Positions 24,679 through 33,072 of a DNA stretch of 64,000 bases are shown here, piece by piece. The notes beneath the pieces are model-generated. The model did not search any database, was not told where the DNA came from, and saw only the letters and a list, made by a program, of their open reading frames with translations. Each line of letters starts with the position of its first letter. The stretch's first letter is position 1. Source of the stretch: JAIRNF01 sp031550925 (GTDB lineage: Bacteria > Bacteroidota > Bacteroidia > Bacteroidales > UBA932); the NCBI GenBank assembly GCA_031550925.1, contig JAVBOE010000017.1, positions 1-64,000 of the forward strand, read 5' to 3'. The translations under genes were made by a program, and so were the position numbers.

Positions 24679-25866
24679 TTAGTCGGCTATGTTTTGCGAA
24701 CGTTTTCTAAAAGCTGTAAGTAATCCAAATGTAAGTAATCCTATTGTAATGCTACATATTGCTGCAAAAATAAAGCTGCCTACAATATATTGCGTAAGGA
24801 CATTCCATGCGCTCTCTAAAGATAAATCCGTAAATGCTAAACTTACAGGTTGACCTAAAGCCAAGCATCCGGTAACGTAGCTGCCATATAGCAAAAACGG
24901 TATCATTGGCGGTATGCTTATGTTTGAGGCAACCAGAGCTATCACTTTATTCAGTCTCAAAAATTGAGCAAGTACTAATGCTAAAATCATTTGGTATCCC
25001 CAAACCGGAACGATACCCATAAATACTCCTAGCATTACAGACAGAGTGATGTGCCTATTAGAATCGGGAGAGTGGGTAATGTGATTGTGTGTAAACTTCT
25101 TGATATTAGTCCATGTCAGCGCTTTAAAGAAACGCTTTGGATATGCCCAAAAGAACGCAATAAGAACCAAAACAGTATTTACAACGCTGATACGAAAAAA
25201 ATCTCGTAACGGACGAAAATGTGATACCCGTTCTCCTTCGGGCGGATAGTAAACCTTAACAGGAATATTCTTAACAGGAATACCTTTCCAGGCAGAGAAG
25301 ACAATAATCTCCAGCTCAAACTCATACTTGGCTGTGTAGCCTTTCATACTACCTATTTTATGTAAAGGGTATAACCTATAGCCCGATTGTGTATCTGTTA
25401 GCTTTTTGCCTGTTTCAACATGATACCAAAAGTTTGAGAACTTATTGGCAAAAGTATTTTTACCGGGCATATTATTGGCAGTAAGATTTCTTGCTCCAAT
25501 AAGTAGCGAATCGGGATGTTGTTCTATTTCCTCTGCAAATGTTGGTATATCAGATGGGTAGTGTTGTCCGTCAGAATCTATTGTGATTGCATAGCGGAAA
25601 CCTTGTTCTTTTGCAGCAAGTAATCCGTTTTTTAGTGCACGTCCTTTACCTTTATTCTTTGGATGGGTAATTATCTGTATGCTCTCAAAGCCTTGTATAA
25701 CATTGGCTGTATTGTCTGTAGAGCCATCATTTACCACTATAATATCCTGGCAGTATTCGCTTACACCTTCAATAACAGATGCTAAAGTTTTGTCGTTATT
25801 GTATGTAGGAATAATAACGACAATCCCAAGTTCTTTCAGCTTACTATGCCAAGAAATACTATTCAT
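24679..25866 (-). CDS. Family 2 glycosyltransferase with C-terminal DUF2062
   Basis: 395 residues. Residues 10-240 are a GT-A fold family 2 glycosyltransferase: VVIIPTYNND, DIIVVNDGSTDNT, ITIDSDGQHYP (acidic metal-binding site) and DTQSGYRLY. After a hydrophobic linker (about 228-245), residues 270-390 form a DUF2062 membrane domain with several helices. The architecture suggests transfer of a sugar to a lipid at the inner membrane. Enzymes with this layout occur in Xanthomonas and APE-type pigment loci, so glycosylation of the aryl-polyene lipid is a reasonable inference. It lies 8 bases upstream of the exporter gene. Confidence 0.8.
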   Translation of the reverse strand: MNSISWHSKLKELGIVVIIPTYNNDKTLASVIEGVSEYCQDIIVVNDGSTDNTANVIQGFESIQIITHPKNKGKGRALKNGLLAAKEQGFRYAITIDSDGQHYPSDIPTFAEEIEQHPDSLLIGARNLTANNMPGKNTFANKFSNFWYHVETGKKLTDTQSGYRLYPLHKIGSMKGYTAKYEFELEIIVFSAWKGIPVKNIPVKVYYPPEGERVSHFRPLRDFFRISVVNTVLVLIAFFWAYPKRFFKALTWTNIKKFTHNHITHSPDSNRHITLSVMLGVFMGIVPVWGYQMILALVLAQFLRLNKVIALVASNISIPPMIPFLLYGSYVTGCLALGQPVSLAFTDLSLESAWNVLTQYIVGSFIFAAICSITIGLLTFGLLTAFRKRSQNIAD

Positions 25867-25867
25867 C

Positions 25868-26236
25868 TCATCGCTTTTTTAGAACGGCTTTCAGCTTAGT
25901 TACCGTCTGTTCTTTTTGCAGAATATCTGCCTGTACGTTTATGCTGCTATCTTCTCCTTCTGTCAGTACCATTATTATTTCAATCATGTTGTCGGTCTTA
26001 GGGTTTATGACAGATAAAAACTTGCATGACTGCATTTGACTATAGCAGAGGTCGGTGTTTTTAATTTTCTCTACCCATTCCTTTACCATTTGCATTGTGC
26101 ATACACCTGGAACAATGGGCTGTTCAGGAAAATGCCCTTTATATATTTCGTGATTCGCGTTTAGCTCCACTTTAATGGTGTAATTTCCCGCGCTTTCTTG
26201 AATAGCAATAATTGTATAAAAATCTTTAAGCAACAT
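25868..26236 (-). CDS. Hot-dog 3-hydroxyacyl-ACP dehydratase (ApeI-like)
   Basis: 122 residues. The FabA/FabZ-type active-site segment is clear: NHEIYKGHFPEQPIVPGV with H35 as catalytic His. It is shorter than FabZ and fits the ApeI-type dehydratases that work in aryl-polyene synthesis, removing water to build each double bond. A second dehydratase of another subfamily lies at 32636; in the studied Escherichia coli system two such proteins act together. The FabZ-type Glu is less easy to assign in this short protein. It is one base from the GT2 gene. Confidence 0.78.
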   Translation of the reverse strand: MLLKDFYTIIAIQESAGNYTIKVELNANHEIYKGHFPEQPIVPGVCTMQMVKEWVEKIKNTDLCYSQMQSCKFLSVINPKTDNMIEIIMVLTEGEDSSINVQADILQKEQTVTKLKAVLKKR

Positions 26237-26250
26237 GCGATAAAATATTT

Positions 26251-26781
26251 CTATAATCTTTCAAGGTTAATAGATACACCAATCCAAGAATGATTGATGG
26301 TCAGCTTTTCAAAGTCGTTATCTTGCGATTTATATTTCTGAAAAACACTCTTGCCAAAGTTTCTTCCTGATATTTTCTCGACATATATTTCGTTTGATTT
26401 TGTCTTCCTAAACTTTTGATTGGCTAAAAACAGCTTCTTAAAATCGTTTTCAAACAGCATAATCACTCTTTTGTTTCGCAATGGTTCTACGCAGCTGTAA
26501 ACTGTAAATTGTTCATCTTTCAATCCAAAATCAAATAGAGTAGGGCCAAAAAAAGTTGATGCTACAATACGAATTTCATCATTAGCTTTACGTTGTACAA
26601 TAAGCATTCCGCTAAAGCTTTGCTTTTTAAAGCTAAGCTGCATATTGAACTTTTGCATCTCGCTATCAACGTTCAATAAGGGAGGATTGCCCGCTTCTAC
26701 AGGCATTATCTTACTTGAACATGACGACAGAACAAGTAGCAAAAGAATACATAAACTAGCTAACCGAAAACTTTTCGTCAT
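26251..26781 (-). CDS. Outer-membrane-type lipoprotein, LolB-like context
   Basis: 176 residues if translation starts at the ATG at 26781, which gives a typical lipoprotein signal (LCILLLLVLSSCSSK). A longer frame to 26838 only adds residues that overlap lolA. The mature part is beta-rich (FKKQSFSGMLIVQRKANDEIRIVASTFFGPTLFDFGL), reminiscent of LolB/DUF4292 lipoproteins, but family membership is not certain. It directly follows a LolA homologue with a 26-base overlap, so a role in receiving or inserting the lipid product at the outer membrane is inferred. Confidence 0.6.
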   Translation of the reverse strand: MTKSFRLASLCILLLLVLSSCSSKIMPVEAGNPPLLNVDSEMQKFNMQLSFKKQSFSGMLIVQRKANDEIRIVASTFFGPTLFDFGLKDEQFTVYSCVEPLRNKRVIMLFENDFKKLFLANQKFRKTKSNEIYVEKISGRNFGKSVFQKYKSQDNDFEKLTINHSWIGVSINLERL

Positions 26782-27388
26782 TTTGCAAAGAGTTGAATTT
26801 CTTATTGCTGAAAATGTAATCGGTGTAATCTGTTGCATTCTCTGATATTCTTAGCTTATCTACCGACATATCCTTTTTGTCAAAATAGATATGAAAATCT
26901 TTTATGTATTTCTGAACAACCTTACTTTTCGGCTTTACGATAACCAAAAAGTTTTTTGAATCTTCGAAGTACTCCAGCTCATAATCTGATGACAGTAAAG
27001 AAATATCTCCGGACATACACGCTGTGAGCATTCCTTGCATCTCTTTCATTGTCTTGTTAGAGGCGAGATTTACAATAGATTTTTTACCATTATCTGTAAT
27101 CTTCAGTTTGTCTCCATTTATCACAATTATGTAGTTCAAAGAGCCGGTATAATCAAGGCAAATCTTATTGCTATGCTTGTAGTAGAACTTACCTTTTAGC
27201 GTGATATCGCTATCAAAAACATCAAGATGTTTTATCTGAGTAAAGCTGCTTTCAATGCTTTTTACCGCTTTGGTTGATTGCCCTAATTTTTGTTCAAATG
27301 CTTGCTTATCTTCTATCTTCTTCATTTGAGCAGATAGCGATACGACAAATATTGTCAGAGTAAAAAGTGTGGCTATAATATATTTCAT
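26756..27388 (-). CDS. LolA-like periplasmic carrier
   Basis: 210 residues with a signal peptide (about 1-21, TLTIFVVSLSA). It has the LolA/LolB-like beta-fold signature: SIESSFTQIKHLDVFDSDITLKGKFYYKHSNKICLDY and a later NGDKLKITDNGKK. LolA proteins carry lipoproteins across the periplasm; the copies inside APE clusters are thought to carry the aryl-polyene lipid instead. The gene overlaps its neighbours on both sides (4 bases upstream, 26 downstream), supporting one operon. Confidence 0.85.
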   Translation of the reverse strand: MKYIIATLFTLTIFVVSLSAQMKKIEDKQAFEQKLGQSTKAVKSIESSFTQIKHLDVFDSDITLKGKFYYKHSNKICLDYTGSLNYIIVINGDKLKITDNGKKSIVNLASNKTMKEMQGMLTACMSGDISLLSSDYELEYFEDSKNFLVIVKPKSKVVQKYIKDFHIYFDKKDMSVDKLRISENATDYTDYIFSNKKFNSLQNDEKFSVS

Positions 27389-28077
27389 GCTTCAAAATTC
27401 AAGTTAAATAATTCGTCAACTCTAACAAATTTATATCCTTTGTTGCTAATTAATTTGATAACACGCTCTAATGTGTCATCACTGGTTTTCAGGTCATCAT
27501 GCAGTAAAATTACAGATCCGAAAGACAGCTTTTTTTCTACTCGTTTTAATACCTTACTGCTACTTTTGCAGGTATCTAAAGTGCGAATATTCCAGCCTAT
27601 CGTGATGTACCTATGCTTCTTTACCATTCGCGCAATGGTTGGATTTGTTACACCAAAAGGAGGACGAAATAGCTGCGTTTTTTCTCCCGTAATATCTTCT
27701 ATCTTTTTAGAGCATTCCGATGCTTCACTTGCCATTCTTTTAGCTGAATATAAGGGAAATTTACCGGAATGGTTGTGGCTGTGATTTCCCAATAAATGCC
27801 CTTCGTTTTTAATTCGTTGTATTATATTTTCGTTTCCTGCAATTTTGCTGCCAATGCAAAAGAAACAGGCTTTGATATTGTACTTTTTTAAAATATCTAA
27901 CACTTTAGGCGTTTGTGTAGAGTCTGGACCATCATCAAATGTCAGTGCTACAACTTTTCCTGCTTTAGGATTGCGGCATAAGGCATTAAGATACACTCGC
28001 GATCTTATACTGTATGATGCATAAAAAAAGAAAAGCATCACAACAATTAGTATGCCAACCACAATCAACGTACTCAT
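27385..28077 (-). CDS. Polysaccharide deacetylase (NodB homology domain)
   Basis: 230 residues with an N-terminal membrane segment (about 3-23), so the catalytic part is likely periplasmic. CE4/NodB motifs are intact: TFDDGPD (D48, D49), NHSHNH (metal His H99 and H103) and RPPFG (from R138). Such enzymes remove N- or O-acetyl groups from sugars. In this operon it may act on the sugar added by the GT2 gene; this is inference. It overlaps lolA by 4 bases and the Cys-less ketosynthase gene by 4 bases. Confidence 0.88.
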   Translation of the reverse strand: MSTLIVVGILIVVMLFFFYASYSIRSRVYLNALCRNPKAGKVVALTFDDGPDSTQTPKVLDILKKYNIKACFFCIGSKIAGNENIIQRIKNEGHLLGNHSHNHSGKFPLYSAKRMASEASECSKKIEDITGEKTQLFRPPFGVTNPTIARMVKKHRYITIGWNIRTLDTCKSSSKVLKRVEKKLSFGSVILLHDDLKTSDDTLERVIKLISNKGYKFVRVDELFNLNFEA

Positions 28078-29021
28078 TTCCCTAGCAGCATTATTGAATG
28101 ATTTTCGCCATTGTAATGGTTATAAATCAATATATTTTGTATCTCGGCATTAGTTATTAAGCTATCAACCGCTATGTAAAAAGCATGTGATGAAGCCGTA
28201 TGATATTCGCCACAAGCATCTTTAAATGTATGATGGGTTGCTGAATTAGATATACTATTTACTACATCTGTATATATTTTGTCTTGCTCTATATTTCCGT
28301 TTTCCCCTGTGATTATTGCATCAATATTGCTAGTCTCTATGCCTACACTTTTCAATAGGGCTTGAATATATGATGATATTTCAGCAGAATTCATTTTGCC
28401 TGATAATGCCTTAACTCCCTTAAGTTCTATGTATGTATTTGAAGGTTTATCGCTTAGAATAAAAAAGTGTGCTCCCTCTCCTAATGTCGTGTTTTTAAGG
28501 CATCCCAACTTTTCTATGATTGCCTGAGCGGTATGGGTTACTTCATCAATAGCCCCGACAAGAACATTTTTATCGCCTTCGTTAATGCGCATCATTGCAT
28601 CTATTAACGCACTCTCAAAGCTTATTCCACGATGAACAAACGTGTTGTTATATGCATGGTTGTTGGTAAGCAATGCAATCTGCGAACCAATTACATTGAA
28701 TGTTGATTGAGTAAATGCTGTGGGATTCAACAATCGTTCGTCATTTTCGATAATCAAATTCAAAAACTTTTCGGTATCCTCAAGGCATCCTAAACCCGTT
28801 GCTGTTATTATAGAATCAACAGGTTTATTGTTGTTCTTTTGTAAACAAAGCAAGCCACATGCAACTCCCATTTTTACAATATGGCTCATGCGCCGACGCA
28901 GGTTGGCATTGGTAATAACGTCTTTATAGTCCGGCTCTATGGCATGTAGAATACCGCCTTCACCTATCATACCATCAGGACTAATTGCTGTTGCTGCGTT
29001 TATGTAAACTCTTTTTTTCAT
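28074..29021 (-). CDS. Cys-less ketosynthase homologue (chain-length-factor-like)
   Basis: 315 residues, shorter than a full ketosynthase. It keeps the thiolase-like fold pattern (INAATAISPDG, TATGLGCLEDTEKF, NVIGSQIALLTNNHA), but where active enzymes have an active-site Cys the sequence reads VHRGISFESALIDAM, without Cys. It is therefore not expected to condense. In aryl-polyene systems a Cys-less partner (ApeC, a chain-length factor) pairs with an active ketosynthase; this gene follows the active 29026 ketosynthase by 4 bases and is probably its partner. Confidence 0.75.
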   Translation of the reverse strand: MKKRVYINAATAISPDGMIGEGGILHAIEPDYKDVITNANLRRRMSHIVKMGVACGLLCLQKNNNKPVDSIITATGLGCLEDTEKFLNLIIENDERLLNPTAFTQSTFNVIGSQIALLTNNHAYNNTFVHRGISFESALIDAMMRINEGDKNVLVGAIDEVTHTAQAIIEKLGCLKNTTLGEGAHFFILSDKPSNTYIELKGVKALSGKMNSAEISSYIQALLKSVGIETSNIDAIITGENGNIEQDKIYTDVVNSISNSATHHTFKDACGEYHTASSHAFYIAVDSLITNAEIQNILIYNHYNGENHSIMLLGK

Positions 29022-29025
29022 GCCG

Positions 29026-30213
29026 TCAGCTTATTGAAGAAAAGAGTAATGACGAATCATTCCCCCCGAATCCGAATGAGTTAGACAAAACATGCTCTAT
29101 CGGTAGGAGCTGTCTATATCCCAAAACAGGACTAAGTCTTGTACCTTCTATCGGATTTTTAAAGTTAAGATTAGGATATATAATACCCATTGCCACAGAA
29201 AGAACCGATAGCACAGCCTCTATGCCCTCTGCCGCTCCCAATGTGTGACCAATAAAGGCTTTTACAGAGCTGAAAAGAGGAATACTATCTCCGAATAGCC
29301 TTTCAATTGCTCTTGCTTCAGACAAATCATTATTTGGTGTTCCTGTTCCATGAACGTTTATATATCCTACTTCCGAAGGTTTTATGCCTGCCATTTCTAT
29401 GCTTTGGCGCATACACTCGTATGGCCCGTCTCCATCCGGTGAAGTTGCCGTTTGGTGGTATGCATCGTTGGCATTGGCATATCCTGTGAGCAGGCAATAT
29501 GGATCTGAGTATAGAGAATAATCATTTTGCAAAACAATATAGCCTGCGCCTTCTCCGATGTTGAGCCCTGCTCGTGAAGCATCAAATGGCCTGCAATGCT
29601 CACTATCCAATATCATCAATGAGTTGAAACCGTTGAGTGTAAACTTACAAAGAGAATCTACACCACCTACAATTACAGCATCCAGCAGGCCGTTTTTTAT
29701 CATTCGGGCACCCATAATAATTGCATTTGCGGCAGAAGAACAAGCAGTACTTATGGTTGTAACAAACTCTGTAATGCCTAAATATTCGGCAATTTGCTGT
29801 GTGCTATATCCACAATCGTGTTGAGCGAATAGCTGTACATCTGCTTGCTGAGGGTTATCCTTAAAACCAGCGTAAGCCTGTTCGCTCAAATCCATTCCGC
29901 CTACTGAGGTTGAAGAGATAAATCCGGTACGAAATGCTTTTACATTATTAATTCCGGAAGTTTGCAGTGCCTCTTTTGCTGCAACCATACCAAGCAATGT
30001 AGTGCGACTATATGTTTTTGCTGCAGGCAAGCCGAGCATTTCTTTTAGCAGGCTATTGCTCCGCTTTACTTCGCTAACAGTTGCATTAAGGGTTGTAGGG
30101 AATAGCGTAACAGGTCCCATACCATGCTTAACGGATGACAGAGCATCCAAATGCTCACGAACATTTGTGCCTATACCCGATATTGCTCCTATGCCTGTTA
30201 CGTATATTTTCAT
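29026..30213 (-). CDS. Beta-ketoacyl-ACP synthase (FabF type)
   Basis: 395 residues, full length. Active-site Cys in TISTACSSAANA (C158); His motifs VHGTGTPNND and IGHTLGAAEG. It condenses the growing chain with malonyl-ACP. Together with the following Cys-less homologue it probably forms the KS-CLF pair that sets aryl-polyene length. Its stop overlaps neighbouring reading frames by a base, and it follows directly the ACP gene. Confidence 0.88.
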   Translation of the reverse strand: MKIYVTGIGAISGIGTNVREHLDALSSVKHGMGPVTLFPTTLNATVSEVKRSNSLLKEMLGLPAAKTYSRTTLLGMVAAKEALQTSGINNVKAFRTGFISSTSVGGMDLSEQAYAGFKDNPQQADVQLFAQHDCGYSTQQIAEYLGITEFVTTISTACSSAANAIIMGARMIKNGLLDAVIVGGVDSLCKFTLNGFNSLMILDSEHCRPFDASRAGLNIGEGAGYIVLQNDYSLYSDPYCLLTGYANANDAYHQTATSPDGDGPYECMRQSIEMAGIKPSEVGYINVHGTGTPNNDLSEARAIERLFGDSIPLFSSVKAFIGHTLGAAEGIEAVLSVLSVAMGIIYPNLNFKNPIEGTRLSPVLGYRQLLPIEHVLSNSFGFGGNDSSLLFSSIS

Positions 30214-30467
30214 TACTTCCGGTTTGCTTGTATGTAGTCTGCCAATGTGCGGATTGAGTGAAATATCTCTTTCCCTTCCGATGGGTTCTGAATTTTTATT
30301 CCATAGCTACGCTCAAGAATTAGCATAATCTCTAGGGCATCAATTGAATCAAGTCCAAGCCCTTCGCCAAAAAGAGGAGCATCAGCATCAATATCTGCAG
30401 GTGTAATTTCTTCGAGGTTTAGCTCTTGGATAATCTGTTGTTTTAATTTTTCAATTAGCTCTTCCAT
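30213..30467 (-). CDS. Acyl carrier protein
   Basis: 84 residues, acidic. The phosphopantetheine site is GLGLDSIDALE with S41. It would hold the growing chain. A second, different ACP lies at 35062. The gene sits between two ketosynthase genes, with 2 bases to the upstream one and a 1-base overlap with the downstream one. Confidence 0.92.
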   Translation of the reverse strand: MEELIEKLKQQIIQELNLEEITPADIDADAPLFGEGLGLDSIDALEIMLILERSYGIKIQNPSEGKEIFHSIRTLADYIQANRK

Positions 30468-30469
30468 GG

Positions 30470-32212
30470 TTATTTTGTTTTTATTAGTTCAAATTCTGCT
30501 TTGTAATTTCCATCTAAAAATTCGCACCAACCACATATACAAAATGATAAACCGCTGTCTTGCATGGCCAGCTGTACATATCTTTTTATGGTCTCGGGAG
30601 AGTAATTTTTTTCAATAAAAAAGGTGTTCTCTCCTTGTATTTTATGATGTATGCAAATTTCTCCTGCCACCACATTTGGCAACGTATATACAAATACAGC
30701 AGGGCTAGCTGCCACATCTCCTCCATCGTCTATCAGCTGCTGATGCTTCTTATCTGTATCTAGCGATGCTGCTGAGTTTGATAGTATAATGCCAATTTTT
30801 GTAGGCTCTGTTTTTTCTTCATCTTTCAGCAAATAAGCAGCAGCAATATAGCCCAACTTTGACAAGTCGTCCATCTTGTAAAACTTCATATTGCTTTCGT
30901 TGAATTTTTTGTATGCCTCACGGATAAAGGAAGAGAAGTCTGGTGCTTCTGATTTGAAAACAACCTTATTGTTAATAGTAACTATATTATTTTCAACGAT
31001 ACAACGCTTTACAGAATTGCAACTTATTTTTTGTTTACTTGTATTTTTTTGTATTTTATTTTCTATGGATAAAACAATAGCAGCATTACACCCCCCGAAT
31101 CCGGAGCCTGTTTTTATACACGATTTTGCAGTCGTTTTATGATGTTTGTTGCTAATCGCTAAAGGTTGAGATACGCCGTTATTTTCGTATCCAAGTGTAC
31201 CAAAGACAACTTCATTTCTCAGCTGTTGTATGCTTAAAATTGATTCAACCACTCCCGATGCTCCCAATGTATGTCCTAAGTATGGTTTGAGGCTGTTTAC
31301 CATTGTGTTTTGTAGCTGTGCCCAATGAACGGCTTTCGCTTCCATTTCGTCGTTAAAAACAGTTGCTGTGCCGTGCAGGTTGATGTATCCTATATCATCT
31401 TTAGTAAGCCCGGCATCATCTAACGCACCTTGTATGGCATAGAATAAACCATCTCCGGTGCGTGAAGGACCTGATATGTGGTTAGCATCGTTACTGATTG
31501 CTCCGCCGCATAGGGTTGCTGCATTGGGGCAATAAGCTGTGGTTAACAGTATGCTGGCACAGGCTTCTCCAAGGTTTAACCCGTCACGTTTTTCGTCATA
31601 TGGGCGACAAATGTTCGGACTGACAGATTTAAAAGATACAAAACCGCTTGTGATAAAATGTGAAAGCACATCAACACCAACAACTACAACATTCTGATAA
31701 ATGTTGGCTTGTAGCAAACGCTTAGCGATGATTAATGCTGATATACCCGAAATGCAAGCGTTTGATACAACCGATACTCTATCACCTAAATTGTAGTATG
31801 CCGAAATTTTATCTGCAATGCTCCACAAAAAAGCCGATTCGCTGATGTTTTCTGTTGCATTTTGTAGCATATCTATATTGCCCTTTGTTGTAGATATAAT
31901 AAGGGCTGTATCAGATGAACTTAAGTCTGCTTTGTGCTGTTGCAACAGCTCATTTACAGATAAAATAATCAACTGCTCTGCTTTAGTGTATGCACTAAGG
32001 TTATATTTGTTTACTTGTTGGTTTAAAATTTCAGAACATATTTTTGCAGCCTGAATGGGTTGGTTTGAAATAGTACCACTTTTATCCAGTTTAACGCCAC
32101 TCTTGTATGCAAGAATAGCATCAAAATTCTGTTGGGTAGTAAATCCCAACGAGCTGATGATATTATCTGCTGCAATGTATATGTTTAGATTATTCCCCAT
32201 TTTTTCTTCCAA
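30470..32212 (-). CDS. Ketosynthase with a C-terminal half-ketosynthase-like extension
   Basis: 580 residues, about 180 longer than usual. Residues 1 to about 395 form a complete ketosynthase: SNACISGISAL (C153), NLHGTATVFND, LKPYLGHTLGASG and GSGFGGCNAA. Residues about 430-580 look like the N-terminal half of another ketosynthase-like unit without an active-site Cys (KIGIILSNSAASLDTDKKH, PNVVAGEICIHHKIQG). This suggests a built-in partner or structural domain. It overlaps the thioesterase gene by 28 bases (or 16 if translation starts at the second Met). Confidence 0.82.
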   Translation of the reverse strand: MEEKMGNNLNIYIAADNIISSLGFTTQQNFDAILAYKSGVKLDKSGTISNQPIQAAKICSEILNQQVNKYNLSAYTKAEQLIILSVNELLQQHKADLSSSDTALIISTTKGNIDMLQNATENISESAFLWSIADKISAYYNLGDRVSVVSNACISGISALIIAKRLLQANIYQNVVVVGVDVLSHFITSGFVSFKSVSPNICRPYDEKRDGLNLGEACASILLTTAYCPNAATLCGGAISNDANHISGPSRTGDGLFYAIQGALDDAGLTKDDIGYINLHGTATVFNDEMEAKAVHWAQLQNTMVNSLKPYLGHTLGASGVVESILSIQQLRNEVVFGTLGYENNGVSQPLAISNKHHKTTAKSCIKTGSGFGGCNAAIVLSIENKIQKNTSKQKISCNSVKRCIVENNIVTINNKVVFKSEAPDFSSFIREAYKKFNESNMKFYKMDDLSKLGYIAAAYLLKDEEKTEPTKIGIILSNSAASLDTDKKHQQLIDDGGDVAASPAVFVYTLPNVVAGEICIHHKIQGENTFFIEKNYSPETIKRYVQLAMQDSGLSFCICGWCEFLDGNYKAEFELIKTK

Positions 32213-32631
32213 TCCAAGTAGAATTCAGGATTAACCAGTTCAAGCTCACGATTTAGGTTTAGAAAAACCTGTATTGAACTTCCTGTTGCTACAACCGAAT
32301 GGTCATCGGCTTTGTATATGGTATATTCGAAAAGAATTTTTGCAGCATCGGTGTTGATGTATCGGGTTTCGATAATTGCTTCGTCTCCTACGCTAAGCGG
32401 TTTTTTATACTGGCAATCTAAGCTGACAATAGGAGTCATAAAGCCATTTCTGTGCACGTCCATATAGCTTATGCCGTAGTGGTTGCCAAATGATTCGCGA
32501 CCATCTTCGAAGTAACGTATATACTGACCATGCCATACAATCTGCATGAAATCTACCTCACTAAAACGAACGCGAATTGTTGTAGTATCGGTTAATGCTG
32601 CAATATTTGGTGTAATTTTTCTTTTCGACAT
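32185..32631 (-). CDS. Hot-dog acyl-CoA thioesterase (4HBT type)
   Basis: 148 residues. The 4-hydroxybenzoyl-CoA thioesterase/YbgC signature is visible: VRFSEVDFMQIVWHGQYIRYFEDGRE, with a conserved Asp near residue 27. It hydrolyses acyl thioesters. In APE clusters a thioesterase (ApeK in Escherichia coli) is thought to proofread or release intermediates. It is packed in the operon (4 bases after the dehydratase, overlapping the ketosynthase). Confidence 0.85.
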   Translation of the reverse strand: MSKRKITPNIAALTDTTTIRVRFSEVDFMQIVWHGQYIRYFEDGRESFGNHYGISYMDVHRNGFMTPIVSLDCQYKKPLSVGDEAIIETRYINTDAAKILFEYTIYKADDHSVVATGSSIQVFLNLNRELELVNPEFYLDWKKKWGII

Positions 32632-32635
32632 TTAT

Positions 32636-33070
32636 TTACTCTTCTTTTTTCAAAAAAATCTTCATTCTGCATTCAGCCATTAGTTCGTCTGCAGCACTTG
32701 TTTTTGCTGAGATTAATGTAATATCTCCTAACTCTTGCATCACCTGAATCTCGGTATATAATTCACTACCGATTTGTGGTAAATTATGTAGCTTAAACTT
32801 GTCAACAGAACCAATAAAGCCAAGGGAGACAGGCTCTCCTTTTTGCGTAGATATATAGCCCATGCGTGCCGCAGCCGATTGTGCAATGTGCTCAATTAAT
32901 CCGACTTCTGCAAAATGATCTGATTGGCAGAAAATATTATCGGCTTGAATTGTTAAGCCCGAATATGAAGAATTACCATCAATTCCGTAGAATTTATCAA
33001 CCATGACAATGGGTGCACGTTGCGGTATTAGCTGCAGTATTTCTTCTCCTTGTAAAATAGCTTCTCGCAT
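32636..33070 (-). CDS. ApeP-like 3-hydroxyacyl-ACP dehydratase
   Basis: 144 residues. The family motif IPQRAPIVMVDKFYG near the N-terminus and the hot-dog central LIEHIAQSAAARMGYIS match the ApeP group of APE dehydratases. It lacks the GHFP motif of FabZ, as is normal for this subfamily. It likely acts together with the 25868 dehydratase. It lies 2 bases after the methyltransferase gene. Confidence 0.82.
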   Translation of the reverse strand: MREAILQGEEILQLIPQRAPIVMVDKFYGIDGNSSYSGLTIQADNIFCQSDHFAEVGLIEHIAQSAAARMGYISTQKGEPVSLGFIGSVDKFKLHNLPQIGSELYTEIQVMQELGDITLISAKTSAADELMAECRMKIFLKKEE

Positions 33071-33072
33071 GT

